Numbered from the stretch's first letter, positions 31,710 to 44,334 are shown. The stretch: DNA of 64,000 nucleotides from Aristolochia californica (GCA_029961685.1 JARWKL010000003.1:14141282-14205281), one strand, 5' to 3'. The notes: generated by a model from the letters alone, not told the origin. Program-made: numbers and translations.

Positions 31710-32818
31710 TCAAGCTGGAGGAGAAAAGACATTATAAATACCCAGCTTGCCACATATAAATGATAGGATTTTAGATGTAACAGGTTTAGTGAGAATATCA
31801 GCTACTTGCTCTTGAGATGACACATGTTTGAGAGAGATTATTCCTGCTTGAAACTTCTCCTGTATAAAATGACAATCCACCTCAATATGTTTAGTTATTT
31901 CATGACAAAATGGATTTGAAGTGAGATGAATGGCTGCTTGATTATTACAATGTTGATTCATGGACCATTTTTATAAAAACCTAGTTCGGTAAGAAGGGTC
32001 TTGACCCATAAAAGTTCACTAACGGTATGGGCCATAGCTCTGTATTCTGCTTCGGCGCTAGATCTTGCAACCACATTTTGCTTCTTACTTTTCCATGTAA
32101 CCAAGTTTCCCCCAACCAGAGTACAATATCTTAATGTAGATTTTCTATCATCAGGAGATTCAACCCAATCTGCATCTGAGAAGCCTTCTATGTTGAAGTG
32201 CCCATGTTTTTTATACAGCAATCCTCTTCTTGGAGCTCCTTTTAGATAGCGTAATATTCTCTCTAAAGCCTGCCAGTGGGTAATTTGTGGTTTGTGCATG
32301 AATTGACTCACCACACTTACAGCATATGATATGTCTGGCCTAGTTACCGTGAGATAAACCAATTTTCCCATGAGTCTTTGATATTTGCCAATATCAATAT
32401 CTTCTTCATTTGTGGCACATAATTTTACATTTGTATCCATAGGTGTGTCAAATGGTCTACAACCCTTCATTCATGTTTCTTCAAGGAGATCCAAGACATA
32501 TTTCCTTGGAGACAATATTATCCCATGTTTGGATTGAAGAACTTCTATACCCAAAAAATATTTAAGCATACCAAGGTCTTTAGTCTTGAATTTCTGACAT
32601 ATCATCTGTTTCACCTCTTGTATGCTCAAAGCATCATTACCGGCTAAGATAATATCATCCACATATATGGCCAATAATATTTTTCCTTTGACCGTATCTT
32701 TATAATATACGGAATGATCAACTGAGCACCGATGAAAACCAAACCGTAGGAGTGTTTGACTAAATTTATCAAACCAAGCCCAAGGGGACTGCTTAAGCCC
32801 ATATAAATATTTTTTTAA
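31710..32818 (-). pseudogene. copia-2 RT C-terminal part and RNase H
   Basis: RT part 32674-32471 has MAIYVDDIILAG with the catalytic YVDD intact, then KYFLGIEVLQS. The 32470-31958 frame has PDISYAVSVVSQFM, LKGAPRRGLLY and the RNase H sequence FSDADWVESPDDRKSTL, ARSSAEAEYRAMA. The last part (31961-31710) has [17 protein letters not shown] and ends near the polypurine tract. Three frames are needed, so at least two frameshifts or stops occurred. 32675-32818 also carries RT sequence with breaks. Confidence 0.92.
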
Positions 32819-33595
32819 TCAGCATACTGACTCCCCCTCAACCACATAACCAGGTGGTTGAACCATATAAATTTCTTCACTGACATCACCATTTAAAAAA
32901 GCATTTTTAACATCCAACTGATAGATGGGCCATGAGGAGTTAGCAACAATAGAAAAGATGATGCGTACCGAATTCAATTTTGCAATAGGAGAGAAGGTCT
33001 CCTCATAATCTATCCCATAGCACTGTGTATAGACCTTAGCAACCAGTTGAGCTTTAAGATGAGCAACCGATCCATCTGGATTATGTTTCACCAAAAAAAC
33101 CCATCGACAACCAACCAGTCTTTTACCTTTCGGGAGTGATGTTAAGTACCAGGTTTGGTTTTCATATAAGGCATGCATTTCTTCATTCATAGCCGCCTTC
33201 CATCCTGGATGTCTCAGGGCCTCCTGATACGACTGTGGAAAGGAAATAGAAGAAAGGGACACAAGAAACTGAAAACACTCAGAAGACAAGTGATGGTGAG
33301 ACATAAAATTTGAGATAGGATGCGAAGTAGTACAGGAGTGACGTTCTTTTCTTAAAGCAATAGGTCGAGTATCAAATTCAGGCCCATATATAGGAGGAGA
33401 AGGACTTACCTCGGGTGGATCCGACAACTCCACAGGTGAAGGTACGGCCGGTGCATCAGGGGATGGATTCACTTCAAGATTGATCGGCACAAGCGGACAA
33501 GGAGAAGTAGATGGACAAGTCCATCCAGGAGGAGCAACACGGGAGGAGTAGAAGGGAGTGTCCTCAAAGAAAGTCACATCCCTACAGATAAACAT
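32819..33595 (-). pseudogene. copia-2 linker and RT N-terminal half
   Basis: A 258-codon open frame: MFICRDVTFFEDTPFYSS, a Pro-rich linker, ALRHPGWKAAMNEEMHALYE, then RT with GCRWVFLVKHNPDGSV, QLDVKNAFLNGDVSEEIYM (first catalytic Asp in LDV). It ends ESVC at a stop near 32819. This is the longest intact coding piece of copia-2. Confidence 0.92.
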
Positions 33596-34569
33596 CCTCC
33601 GAAGGGTAGGATTGTAACAGACATAACCTTTCTAGGTGCGAGAGTACCCCAAAAAAATGCACCTCATAGACCGAGGATCAAGTTTATTTTTTTATGTGGG
33701 GATGTAACATGAACAAAACACATACATCCAAACACTTTCAAAGGAAGAGAAAAAAGATCTTCACCATTAAATAACACAGAGTAAGGAGTTTTATGAAGAA
33801 GGACTGATGAAGGTAACCTATTAATGAGAAAGTATGCAGTAAGTATAGCATGAGGCCAATAGAATTAGGGTACCTTCATGGAGTAGAGGAGGCCCCGAGT
33901 AACTTCAAGAAGTTGACGATTCTTCCTTTCAGAAACACCATTTTGTTGAGGAGTATATGCACATGATGTTTGATGAATAAGCCCATTACTCTCACAAAAT
34001 TATTTGAAGCCATGAGACATGTATTCCTTAGCATTATCAGATCGAAGGGTTTGAATTTTCTTCCCAAATTGTGTCAACACCATAGCATGAAAATTTTTAA
34101 ACAAAGAAAGAATTTCGGAACGCTCTTTAAATAGATATAACCAAGTCACTCGAGTAAAATCATCAACAAAAATGACAAAATATTTAACTTAGGAAATATT
34201 TGAGAAACATAAAGGGCCCCATACATCAGAATGTATTAGCTCAAACGGAGCAGTACTTGTAGTTATAAGACGAGGAGAATATGTAGTCCTGAAATGTTTA
34301 CTTAATTGACAAACCTCACAACTGAAATTAGAAAGTCCTTTTAAAGATGAAACCAAAGAACGAAGTGAAGGGGTAGACGGAAGACCAAGTCGGTTGTGCC
34401 AAAGTTGGGCCTCAAATGTAGTGGACGATAATGCAGGTAATGGTGGAAGAGTGAAGTAGTAAAAAACCCCCTTTTCATGGCCACCACCAATCACCCGCTT
34501 CGCAGTGAGATCCTCAAAGACACAAGAAGATGGTGAGAAGGTGATAGAGCAATTTAATTGTTTGGTCAA
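33596..34569 (-). pseudogene. copia-2 GAG-pre-integrase and integrase
   Basis: From 34569 (minus): LTAKRVIGGGHEKG, then the pre-integrase block LWHNRLGLPSTPSLRSL, where GHPS is expected and a zinc-ligand His is lost, then CEVCQLSKH. The core has ELIHSDVWGPL, a stop, FVDDFTRVTWLYLF, L-R-S-D-N-A-K-E-Y and QQNGVSERKNR, so the D-D-E residues are recognisable. Multiple stops separate these pieces, including ones near 34186 and 34010. Confidence 0.88.
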
Positions 34570-34599
34570 TTGACTAACCGAGAGAAAATTTAAAGGAAA

Positions 34600-35130
34600 T
34601 TGAGGAACAAACTAAACATCTTGAAGGGGAATAGATGAAGTAAGAGAGGAGGAACCTTTGCCAAGGACCTTGGTTTGGGTACCATCAGTAATAGTAACGA
34701 ATTTATGAGGATAACAAGGAGATAAGGACTGCAACAAGTGTTTGTTACCTGATAGATGTTCAAAGGCCCTGGAGTCGATGATCCAAGAGGAAGAGGAAGA
34801 AGTACCTGAGGCAATAGTAGTGGCAGCAGTAGATGATGAGGGAATAGATGATTCCATGAAGGACTTTATTTTCTGAAATGCAGCATAGTCCTCAGCCGTA
34901 AGAATCACATTTCCAGATAAAGATTCAGCGTTATCTTCATTTTTCTCAACGTTAACCGAGACTAGGTTAGTTGTGGCCCAATCAGGCTTGCCATGAAGTT
35001 TCCAGCATGATGCCACAAGGTGGTTCTGACGGCCACAATAAGTGCAAAGTTGAGGCTCAGTACGGAAAGAATTCTGACCCATTCTACCACCTCTATTTTC
35101 AGCCCCTCTCATAATTCGACCCCCTCTCAT
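34600..35130 (-). pseudogene. copia-2 gag C-terminus (zinc knuckle) and protease
   Basis: A 172-codon frame: Arg/Gly-rich start, LCTYCGRQNHLVASCWKLHG (an intact CCHC knuckle), a Ser/Ala linker, then the protease loop WIIDSRAFEHLSG. The usual D-S-G-A-S reads D-S-R-A-F, so the catalytic Asp is kept but the conserved Gly is Arg. It is separated from the gag frame upstream by one stop that looks like a CGA to TGA change. Confidence 0.9.
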
Positions 35131-35139
35131 ATTTCTGCC

Positions 35140-35751
35140 TCATCCTCGGGATGAGGAAGATGTTCCCCGATTGCCAGAGAACATCGCCAAAGAAGCAACA
35201 ATAGGAGAAGGAGGGGAGGGATCCAGTATCCGAAGTAATGTAGCACTAATATCATCGAAGGATGGAAGAGCAGAAGAACTTAGAAGCTGAGTTTTGGCCA
35301 CTTCAAGGTATGGTTTAATATTCGATAAGCAAATGGCTGCTGCCCAAGCTTCTCTTTGTCGTTCTTGAACGGCAATATCAATGGAATATGGCTGAGCTAG
35401 TTTCCGTTTTTGAAGAAGACCTCGAAACCGTGCCAAAAATTCGTGAATATTATCTCCATGTTTCGTATGCAGCATGTTTTGTAAGACATCATATATTTTT
35501 TGTATTGAAGCAACGCTTGAGTAAAGCTTGGCACAAGTGTCCCATATATTCTTGGCGGTTTCCAAGTGGACCACATTGTTGGCCACCTGCTCTTCCATGC
35601 TATTAATGAGCCAACTTATCACCATGTTATCATCCTTAACCCACTTGTGGTAGGACGCATCTTCTTCATCAATCGGAGGAGGAAAGTTAACAACGTGGCT
35701 CAAGAGGTCACGAGTAATAAGAACCCTCCGAACTGATTGTGACCAGCTCAT
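35140..35751 (-). pseudogene. copia-2 gag N-terminal domain
   Basis: A 203-codon frame from MSWSQSVRRVLITRDLLSHV at 35751. It has DEEDASYHKWVKDDNMVISW, LINSMEEQVANNVV, I-W-D-T-C-A-K-L-Y and LARFRGLLQKRKLAQPY, the UBN2-type gag core of plant copia. It ends SSSSRG at a single stop before the knuckle frame. The start at 35751 fits the roughly 1-kb leader between it and the LTR. Confidence 0.9.
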
Positions 35752-36732
35752 GTAATTGGAGAGACCTCTAAGTGGAATTGTAGTAATACGGAGTATATCA
35801 CTCTTATTACTATTTTATCCAATCTCCATGATGAGGCAAGTAAAATATGGAGGTCAAGGGAAAAGGCCTTCTTCAAAGAACAATTACTCAATGTAATTTG
35901 AAGAACCCGTAGACCAAATCCGTCACCAACAAAAGAGAACAAGAACCAATTTCTTTCACAAGGGCAAGCACCAAATTATCAACAAATTTGTGCCTTTAGA
36001 AAGTGATAAAAACATCCAGCCATCACTCAACTTCTCTTGTATTCATAAGAACAAAGAAAAGAAAGTAGATGCAACCGATTAGGCCTTAATCCAAACTTCA
36101 ACACAAACGAGCAATAGACAAAAATTTAGAGAAGATTTAACGGCAAAGCAAGACACTTGGAAGAGATTTATCTTCAGCTCATGGGAGACTTCAACGTAAA
36201 AAAAATTCAATTGTTGAAGTTAAAAAAAAACGAAACTACAAAGAGTTAATGACTGCTGAAATTTCATCAAACATATAATGGGCATCCAACAACATAGCAC
36301 AAACCCATGAGCAACCTTAAGTAGGAGAAGATACAGCAACATGTGCTGGAATTTTACCTCAAATGAGATGGATTCAAATTACATAAAGGTACTTGAATTT
36401 CACGCATCAATCTTAATAAGATGCAAACAACAAATGATCTTGATCACTCTTGTAATTAATTTATAAGGAGTCAAGATTATAACATCAATTTAGTCATAGA
36501 AATAAATCTTTACAACATATAAAGATTTATCTTGACTTGATGTGACTCAAAATTCAAGAAGTAAAGAAAAACAGTAAAAAGGAGTATCTAAATAAGAAAA
36601 GGAAACAAAAAAAAAAAAAAATAAGAAGAGCATGAACTTATCTCTTCATGACTGAACTCCTTTTACAACTTCTTGAGCGGATTTCATAATAAATCCATGA
36701 AGAGAGATCCTAAACTCCTTGCTCTGATACCA
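35752..36732 (-). other. copia-2 5' leader and primer site
   Basis: 981 bp without a coding frame, between gag and the 5' LTR. The primer site lies at 36721-36732. An A-rich run at about 36608-36622 is the only notable feature. Confidence 0.8.
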
Positions 36733-37124
36733 TGTAGAATTTAGGATCTCATGAAAGGAACTTTAGATCAACAAGAAAGAAGAAGAAGAAGAGAGAAGGA
36801 GAAGAGAAGAAGAAGAACAAGGAAGGAGAGAGTTTGGATTAAGGGAGAAGAGGGTTGCGTCAAAAAGAAAAATGAGGGTTGGACGAATTTTTGGAAAGAG
36901 AGGAGAGTGCTTCAATGCCCTACTTACCTCTTAGCCAATGCCTTTATTTATAGTTTTACAATGCCCTTAGGGCTACAACTTGATAAAACAAAAGACATAA
37001 AAGGAACACATATTTACACTTCTATGCCATCTTTATGGAAAGTATCATATTTTACACATATGCCACTCCTTTGACATGTGGGCTTCTTGTCTTGAGCTCG
37101 TGGGCTTGAGCCCATCTTCCAACT
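36733..37124 (-). repeat. 5' LTR of copia-2
   Basis: 392 bp, TGTAGAATTTAGG ... TTCCAACT. Nearly identical to 31271-31702 apart from a shorter GAA microsatellite and a few substitutions, so copia-2 is a fairly young insertion. Confidence 0.9.
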
Positions 37125-37222
37125 TAATACAAGCCTAAACTACTAGAGATGATAGATCTTAAAAGGATCACTTTATCTTTGTGTGTTAATCGAGTCAACT
37201 CACAGAACCTACTTTGATACCA

Positions 37223-37551
37223 TGTTGAATTTGTGATACTTCACTAACTTGTTGTAATTTGATATCAATGAGCCTTTATTTATAGTAGAGGAAACTAGAA
37301 GAATCCAGTAACAATTAAAATACCCTTGTCCCAATTATAACCAAAGTATAACATGAAAAGATAAGTCCTAGAACAATTGAATAACTGAAAATAAACAGAA
37401 GAGTAACATAACTAAAACATCGTTAACTGAGACTCTTCTGTGAGACCTCCTCCTATGAGACTCCTCTAAGACTCCACCATATTAATTTTGGCTCTGTGAG
37501 ACTTCTTATTGTGAGAATCATGTAAGGTTCTTTCATATTTGCTCTTCAATA
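37223..37551 (-). repeat. 5' LTR of B3
   Basis: TGTTGAATTTGTG ... TTCAATA, followed by the TGTAC target duplication. Confidence 0.88.
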
Positions 37552-37556
37552 TGTAC

Positions 37557-39210
37557 AAAAATGAGTCAACTCAATCAACCTTGTCCAACCCTAGTTCTCA
37601 GGTGGTGGAGTGGAGTAACGTGGTTGAGGGTCCAACCTAAATTCAGGGTACCAGTACTTCAAATTGATCTTCTTCGCTATTACTTGATAATGTTTTATTT
37701 GTTCCAAAATTTCCATTGAGCCTAATGTTTGTTAGTCAATTAACAAATATACTTAATTATCAAGACGAAACAGGTGATTGGTGGTGGCCATAAGAGAGGA
37801 GGTTTTTACTTCTTGGACTCTTCCATACTTACAGTGGTAGCAACTACAAATCTAGATGCACAACAATGGTATAATAGGCTTGATCATCCCTCATTATCAA
37901 GTTTACAAACATTGTTCCATCTTTCAAATCACATACTAAGTTAAATTATGAGTTTTTATGAGCTTGGGAAGCATCATAGGTATGTGTTTCTTCCCAAGCA
38001 AGATAAAATAGTTTCAACTTTATTTTTCATTAGTTCACTCTAATGTGTGGGGACCAATTAATGTCTCAAATATTTCTCAATCTAAGTACGTTGTGATTTT
38101 TGTGGATGATTACTCTACAATGACATGACTATTTTTAATGAAAGATAGGTCAAAAGTGTTTTCCATATTTTATTCTTTTTGTGATATGTTGAAACTCACT
38201 TTTATAAGAAAATCTAAGTTTTTTCGTCAGATAATGCCAAGGAATATTTCTAATTTCGTTTTCAATCTCAATCCATGTGTCTCAAGAAGAGCATTACACA
38301 TCAATCTTCTTGTGCCTACAATCCACAACAGAATGACATTTCTGAAAGTTGTAAAACTATTATATTGTCTATAAATGTCCCTCAATATTATTGGTAGTCC
38401 TTACTGCTTGTTTTCATATTAATCACATGCCTTCTATTGTTTTCCAAGGTCATGCTCTATTTTCTAAATTATTCCCCAATTCACCTACTTTTTTCATTAC
38501 CTCCTTGGGTATTTGAGTGTGTTTCCTTTGTACATAACACTTCACAAGTCAAGATAAATTCTGTCCTCGAGCTATTAAATGTAATTTTCTTGGATACTCC
38601 AAAAATCAAAAGTGATATGTTTTTTACTCTCCTTCTATGAGAAAAACCTTTGTTTATGCAGATGTTACATTCTTTAAAGATCAGCCTTTCTATTCAAGTG
38701 TCTCTCCTTTGTGGTTTCAGTCCTCAATAGGGAAGCCAAGATCTGTTGTTGCACCTACTCACCATGATGAGCCGACTACTGAGATCTCCTCCCCTATTGT
38801 TGATCACTTGCTAGTGGAGTCACTTGATGTTCCTGAGGTAAGTTCTCTTCCATCTTTTCCTGTTATTTTTTTGCTCACCTTATGATAATTGACCTACAGC
38901 CCTCCTGTAAGGAACCTTGGTCCTCCACCTCTCATCCACTTGCCCATTTTTGTGTCCACTCACATATTATCCTCTAGTTGTATCACTTTTTTTTGGCAAC
39001 CTTATCTTCCTCTAATATCCCCCATTCTAATGAAGAGGCTTCCCTTGATCCAAGGTGGATAGCTACCATGGATGCAAAAATGCATGCTATGTACAACGAC
39101 CACACATGGGAATTATCCTCCTTTCCTCCTACCCAGAAGGTACTGGATTGCAATGGGTATTTACTTTAAAATATAATTCAAATGGTTCCATTGCTATCGA
39201 CAATGCATAG
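37557..39210 (+). pseudogene. copia-5 pol, protease end to linker (heavily decayed)
   Basis: Plus-strand copia sequence in many frames: QWYNRLDHPSLSSLQTL near 37870-37920 (pre-integrase), a VHSNVWGPI-like block near 38030, IFVDDYSTMT near 38097-38130, SFCDMLKLTF near 38190, and the linker ADVTFFKDQPFYSS at 38660-38700, then DPRWIATMDAKMHAMYNDHTW at 39045-39110. It is cut at 39210 by element C and resumes at 44963. Its many stops make it one of the oldest elements here. Confidence 0.82.
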
Positions 39211-39639
39211 TGTTGATTTTCAGGATTCCATGGATCTAACTCATGGAAAAAAAAGGATAGAGACCATTGGGAGAAAACCAGAGGAAGAATGAGTTATGGA
39301 CTTGATTTCCTAACCCTCCCCTAGAAGCTCTATTTATTGATTAATAAAACTACTGTATTACAATAATACTACTGAACTTAGGGTTTAGGGTTTTAACACT
39401 GGAACTTTAACTTAATTACATCAATGCCATCTCTATGATATGAATCTTTATTTACCATCATGCCATCATTGTATGTGGGCCTATGGGCCTTCTTTTTTAT
39501 ATGTGGGCCTCGAGCCCGTTTTCTATATCTCTTGGATGCATGGGTCTTCCTTGGTCTTATGGGCATGGGCCCATCTTCTAATACACTTGGATATGTGGGC
39601 CTTCCTTGTTCGTGTGGGTTTGGGCCCTATCTTCCAACA
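39211..39639 (-). repeat. 3' LTR of C
   Basis: 429 bp, TGTTGATTTTCAGG ... TTCCAACA. Read on the minus strand it starts with the same GGCCCA-rich U3 block as A LTRs, but its other half is unrelated to A. Confidence 0.88.
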
Positions 39640-41794
39640 CTCCCTCTCAATTTGGGGGTGAGAGAATAGCATAAATTCCTAGCTTGCTGCAAATTATGTA
39701 TAAAATTTTTTTTTGGATAAAATGACACATCTTCCAATATGCCTTCATCTTCCAACACTCCCCCTCACGTTGGTGCTCTCATTCATGAGGCCCAGCTGGC
39801 AAAATATCAGTGAGAGTAAATCACTCCTAGCCGCTAAGACATTGCTCCATACTCCACTCTTAACTCATGTTGGATGTAGGGCACACTCCATCTTCTGTAG
39901 GTAGTGTGTCTATCAGCATTGCTCTAAAGTATCCACCTCCACCACTTTGTCCCTCCATAGAACAACGACTCTCAAGTGGTAGAGTAATTTATGACATTAA
40001 TGGGGGGAAGTAACATAAATGTAATAATAAGTTCTTCCGTCATGGAATTCCAACCACAAATATTTTTGATATTTTTTACGGGGTATTAAGTTCATCCGTC
40101 ATGGAATCCCAACAGCAAATAATTTTGATATTTTTTACAGGGTATTAAGTTCCTCCGTCATGGACTCCCAACCGTAAATAATTTTGATATTTTTGACGGG
40201 GTATTAAGTTCCTCCATCATGGAATCCCAGCCGCAAATATTTTTGATATTTTTTATGGGGTATGAAGTTCCTTTGTCATGGACTGCCAACCAAAAATATT
40301 TTTGATATTTTTTAAGGGGTATTAAGTTCTTTTGTCATGGACTTCCAACAACAAATATTTTTGATATTTTTTACGGGAACAAATAAATAATGGTATGAGG
40401 CTACCTCTTCTTCAATAATAATGTCTCATCAAAAGAGACACAATAGCAACAGCTGAAATTGGTTTGAGCCCATATAACACGAACCAAAATAATCCTTGTA
40501 AAATTGACCCATGAAATAATTTGATGCAAATATTTGTACTAAATAATATGTTGACCAAGGAATAATCTGTCAATTTTTAAAAGTAATAATCCAGCCAGAG
40601 AAAAATTACCGAGTCACGCAAAAATATGTATAAAACTTGGGCAAAAAATAAGTAGCCCGAGTCAGGTTGACCCGACCCGAATTGACCCGGTCTGGGTTGA
40701 CCCAGACCGAGTTGACTCGGTCTGGCTGGTGAAAAAGTAGTACCCTCGGGTCGGCTGGGAACTCGTTCCAGTCTGAGTTGGGCTGGAACGGGCGCGGGCT
40801 GCACTGAACCGGCACTGATTATTTCATGTTTCCTAACATAGGAAACATGAAATATTTGAAGAGTGTGTCGTCTTCCCGACATCTGAATAGAGCGAAAACA
40901 GAGAGTTCTTTGGGAGGAATTTTTTTGATTAACAGCAATCCAGCAAAGAGATCTTGAAGTTGATACGGAAATGGAAACTTTTTAAAATAAGAGATATCAC
41001 CGGGAATCAAGCAAAACGTCGAAGGTAAGATTTTGACGATGGCAACTTCCGACAAATAGCAATGCATAGCTGGTGCTTGGGAAGCTCGGCAGCACCAGCA
41101 GAGTGAATAATTCTCAGAGAGGCAGCAAAGGAGTCTCCGTCTTTGACTCGGCATCCATTTGAACTGCCTGGTGGTTCTTCTCACATTCATGGTGTCGCCG
41201 GAGATTTCATCCCAGATAAAAACTGATGACCCTCGCTCTGGGGACTCCGCCGATGAAGGTCCTCGCTCTCTCCGACACCGACAGCTATCTCATATGAACC
41301 CAGTGCAAGTGGCGGAGTCCACTCTCCGGACAATGCCTTCAAGAACCACTGGAACTCCACGCTTTGGAGATGAGTGGTGGAGTCGAAGCAGGAGTCGGAC
41401 TCCGACTCTGCTTGAAAATGAACGAGACGGGTGACGGGCCCGTTGTTGCAATTGTCATGGAGGAAAATGTTTAAGGAAAGGCTAAGTTCCTCTCTTCGGC
41501 CCACAACATCACTACTTGTCGACTTTTTTCAACAAAATTTTCAATTCTCCAACACTGCTCACCACCACAGAATTTCAATGCCCAATCATTGGCAAGTAGA
41601 GAGATCATGCAATCACCCCTCCAGGGAGAAAAAGATGAACCAGGAAAAATAAACAATAGAAAATTTTTTATGTAACATACTAGTAATTGGAAGAAGTAAA
41701 AAAATATGAGTAGGTCAACTCTATCAGTCGAGACAACAAATAGAAACACTAAAAGAGCATACTACAAGTCCTGAAAATCACAGCTCTGATACCA
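39640..41794 (-). other. C internal region, non-coding
   Basis: 39640-40560 is the reverse complement of the A interior 3' part, with the 58-bp array. 40640-40800 is GC-rich with repeated GGTTGACCC/GAGTTGACTCGG blocks. 40800-41780 has frames up to 124 codons on both strands, none recognisable. The primer site is at its right end. Confidence 0.7.
40010..40385 (-). repeat. 58-bp tandem array in element C (about six units)
   Basis: Plus-strand units read GTTCCTCCGTCATGGACTCCCAACC ... TTTTTGATATTTTT-like at roughly 57-60 base spacing from 40027 to 40370. This is the complement of the A-family array. The unit number differs from A2 (five), A3 (four) and A1 (none). Confidence 0.85.
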
Positions 41795-42047
41795 TGTTGA
41801 TTTTCAGGACTCCATGGATTTAGCTCATGGAGAAAAAAGGAAAAGAGACCAATGGGAGAAAACCAGAGGAAGAATGGGTTATGGACTTGATTTCATAACC
41901 CTCTCCCTGAAGCTCTATTTATAGATTAATGAAACTACTGTATTACAATAATACCCATAAACTTAGGGTTTCGGGTTTAGGGATTTAACCCTGGAACTTT
42001 ACCTTAATTACATCAATACCATCTCTATGAGATGAATCTTTATTTAC

Positions 42048-42477
42048 TGTTGGAAGATAGGGCTCAAGCCAACACCACCAAGGAAGGCCCATATAAGTAA
42101 GAGTATTATAAGATGGGTCAAACAACTAAAGAAGACCCACAAGATGGGCCCAAGCCCATAAGAAGTAGGACCCACAATGATTACCATGAGTTGGCATCCT
42201 TGTCACATCAGTTGGTAGATCAAGGACTCAAGAAAGTATATTTATCTAATGGTCAGTCCTAGAAGAGTTTTAGTATGATTTAGGTTTGTCTTTTATATAT
42301 ATTGAGTTATTTATTTATGCTAGGACTTATCTTTAAGTGTTAGAGCTTGGGTGTAATTGGGACAAAGGTAGTTTTACTGTAATTGGACTTTACTACTTTC
42401 CTCTATTATAAATAGAGGTTCATATACTCTGATTATAATAAGTTAATGAAGTTTTTCTCTTTCCCATAAATTCAACA
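42048..42477 (+). repeat. 5' LTR of A2
   Basis: 430 bp, TGTTGGAAGATAGG ... ATTCAACA. Confidence 0.92.
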
Positions 42478-43854
42478 AGGTATCAGAGCAGGTTTTGTGA
42501 CTAGACTTGGTCAACCCACAGAGATAATGAGATCCTTTTCTCTAAACCCTAAACCTTAAGTCTAGGTTCGTAGTTTTTTTTAGTCCCAACACTCGTAGTT
42601 TTTTTAGTCCCAACACTCGTAGTTTTTTTTTGCATTTTCTACCTCTATACGGAGTTTTTAATATTTTAAATTATATATTTACAGAAATTTATTTGAGTCT
42701 AATTTCCAAATAAAAATTATTTTTTTCCAATCGGAGTTATCTATAGAGAGATATCTATATTTGAATGAACAAAGGTCAGATTACAAAAAGGTTCGAGCAG
42801 TTGCAGCAATCTTTAGATTTCGAAAGTATTTTTTACTATCAAGAACTAGACTTTATATGGATAAATATATGTCAAAATAAATATCTATAAGTATATTCTT
42901 TTACCTATTCAACCATTGTTTTATCTGAGTTATCTACAAAGAGAAATCGATATTTGAAGCAGCAAATGTCAAATTGAAAACGAGGTTCGAGAGGCAACAG
43001 AAAGCCTCATCTTTCGAGGTATTTTATGCTATAAATAAAGAGACTTTCTACGGGGAATTACATATCAAAAGAAATATACGTAAGTCTATTTTCTTACCTA
43101 TTCAACCAATTCTCGTTATGATTTTTTTATAAGGATATATTGATCTTGGAAGAGTCAATGGTCATTCTGGAAAAACAAGAGAAATAGTACTTAGTTCGGC
43201 CAGATGACAAAGACCAAAATATATCAGATTATTTATCTTCTTATAATTGTATTTTATGAATTTTAGTTATACTTGGATGAAATTTATTTAAGTCTACTTT
43301 CAGAGGGAGAAAATTTTATGTCAATCTGATCTATATTTAAAAGAAATATTCAAATTGGAAGAATCAAAGGTCATGTTGGCGTTCTGTTGTATTGAAAAAT
43401 CCGAATTTATGCCAATTGTTTTGTGTCACTTTTTGAATTGATATATCAGGAAAATATCTCACTTCTCCTTGGTTTGAGGACTTATTTATACATCTTTGTT
43501 ATTTGGTCTTATTTCTACATCTATGATAATTGGTTCAAGCTGGGATCACTGCCATTAACTCCCAGCTTGAGGGGGAGAAGTAGAAAAAGTACAAGAAAGA
43601 GGTATTTTATTCCATATATTGTGGATGAGTTTATGTGACAAAAATATTCAAGAAAAGGGGAGCACAAAAGATGAAGCTTTTGCATCTAATAAAAAATATT
43701 TATACGAGATTATGATTATTTCATGGGTCCTCCTACAAGGTTTAGTCTTTGGGTTCATGTTATATGTGTTGGAAGATGGTCATGTTATATTCAGTTGCAG
43801 CTATTATGTCTCTTTGGGGATATTATTATTGAATAAGATGTGACCTCATATCAT
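42478..43854 (+). other. A2 internal region, non-coding
   Basis: AT-rich, parallel to the A1 and A3 interiors. A GTTTTTTTTAGTCCCAACACTCG stretch near 42575-42620 is tandemly doubled. The GCTTGAGGGGGAGAAG block is at 43565. No coding frame. Confidence 0.75.
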
Positions 43855-44155
43855 AGTTTATTTTAACCTGTCAAAAATATCAAAATTATTTGTGGTTGGG
43901 AGTCATTGACGAAGGAACTTCATCCCCGTCAAAAAGATCAAAATTATTTGTGGTTGGGAGTCCATGACAGAGGAACTTCATCTCCGTCAAAAATATCAAA
44001 ATTATTTTTAGTTAGGAGTCCATGATGGAGGAACGTCATCCGCGTCAAAAATATCAAAATTATTTGTGGTTGGAAGTCCATGACAGAGGAACTTCATCCC
44101 CGTAAAAAATATCCAAACTATTTGTGGTTCGAAGTCCATGATGGAAGAACTTATT
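43855..44155 (+). repeat. 58-bp tandem array in A2 (about five units)
   Basis: Units with GGTTGGGAGTCCATGACAGAGG cores recur at 57-58 bases from about 43895 to 44150, separated by GTCAAAAATATCAAAATTATTT-like spacers. Confidence 0.88.
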
Positions 44156-44334
44156 ATTGCAACTATGTTATACCCCCCCTGAATTGGCCAACTGGGTCTC
44201 AAGGAAGAGAGCACCAGCGTGAGGGGGAGTGTTGGAAGATTGGAGGATTGCCATTTTATACAAAAAAATCTTATACATCATTTGCAGCAAGCTAGGAGTT
44301 CTTGATGTTCTCTCATCCCCAGCTTGAGGGGGAG

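Larger units (their letters stand above)
31271..37124 (-). mobile_element. Ty1/copia retrotransposon copia-2, full length, inactive
   Basis: 5854 bp with LTRs at 31271-31702 and 36733-37124. Flanks are GAATA (31266-31270) and TAATA (37125-37129), a target duplication with one mismatch. The primer site TGGTATCAGAGC (minus, 36721-36732) and a TTGAGGAGGA tract at the other end are in place. Gag, protease, integrase, RT and RNase H are all present in copia order. Stops and frameshifts in gag-pol and a damaged protease loop make it non-functional. It is the best-preserved autonomous-type element in the window. Confidence 0.95.
23649..37551 (-). mobile_element. non-autonomous LTR retrotransposon B3 (host of A3 and copia-2)
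   Basis: Target duplications are TGTAC at 23644-23648 and 37552-37556. The 3' LTR is 23649-23832 plus 29403-29562 (split by A3); the 5' LTR is 37223-37551. The interior is 29563-31270 plus 37125-37222, split by copia-2. The minus strand has a TGGTATCAAAGTAGG primer site at 37208-37222. No coding sequence of its own. Net length is about 2.5 kb, like B1. Confidence 0.88.

Noticed and set aside
40577..41749. Frames of 90-124 codons on both strands in the C interior
   Set aside because: No recognisable domain, and overlapping opposite frames of similar length suggest chance openness in GC-richer DNA.
4157..42490. tRNA-like sequences near LTRs
   Set aside because: Only the 12-base TGGTATCAGAGC primer-site complement is present, with no cloverleaf.
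25612..44155. CRISPR-like regularly spaced repeats
   Set aside because: Plant nuclear sequence; the units are contiguous minisatellite copies without unique spacers and lie inside retroelements.
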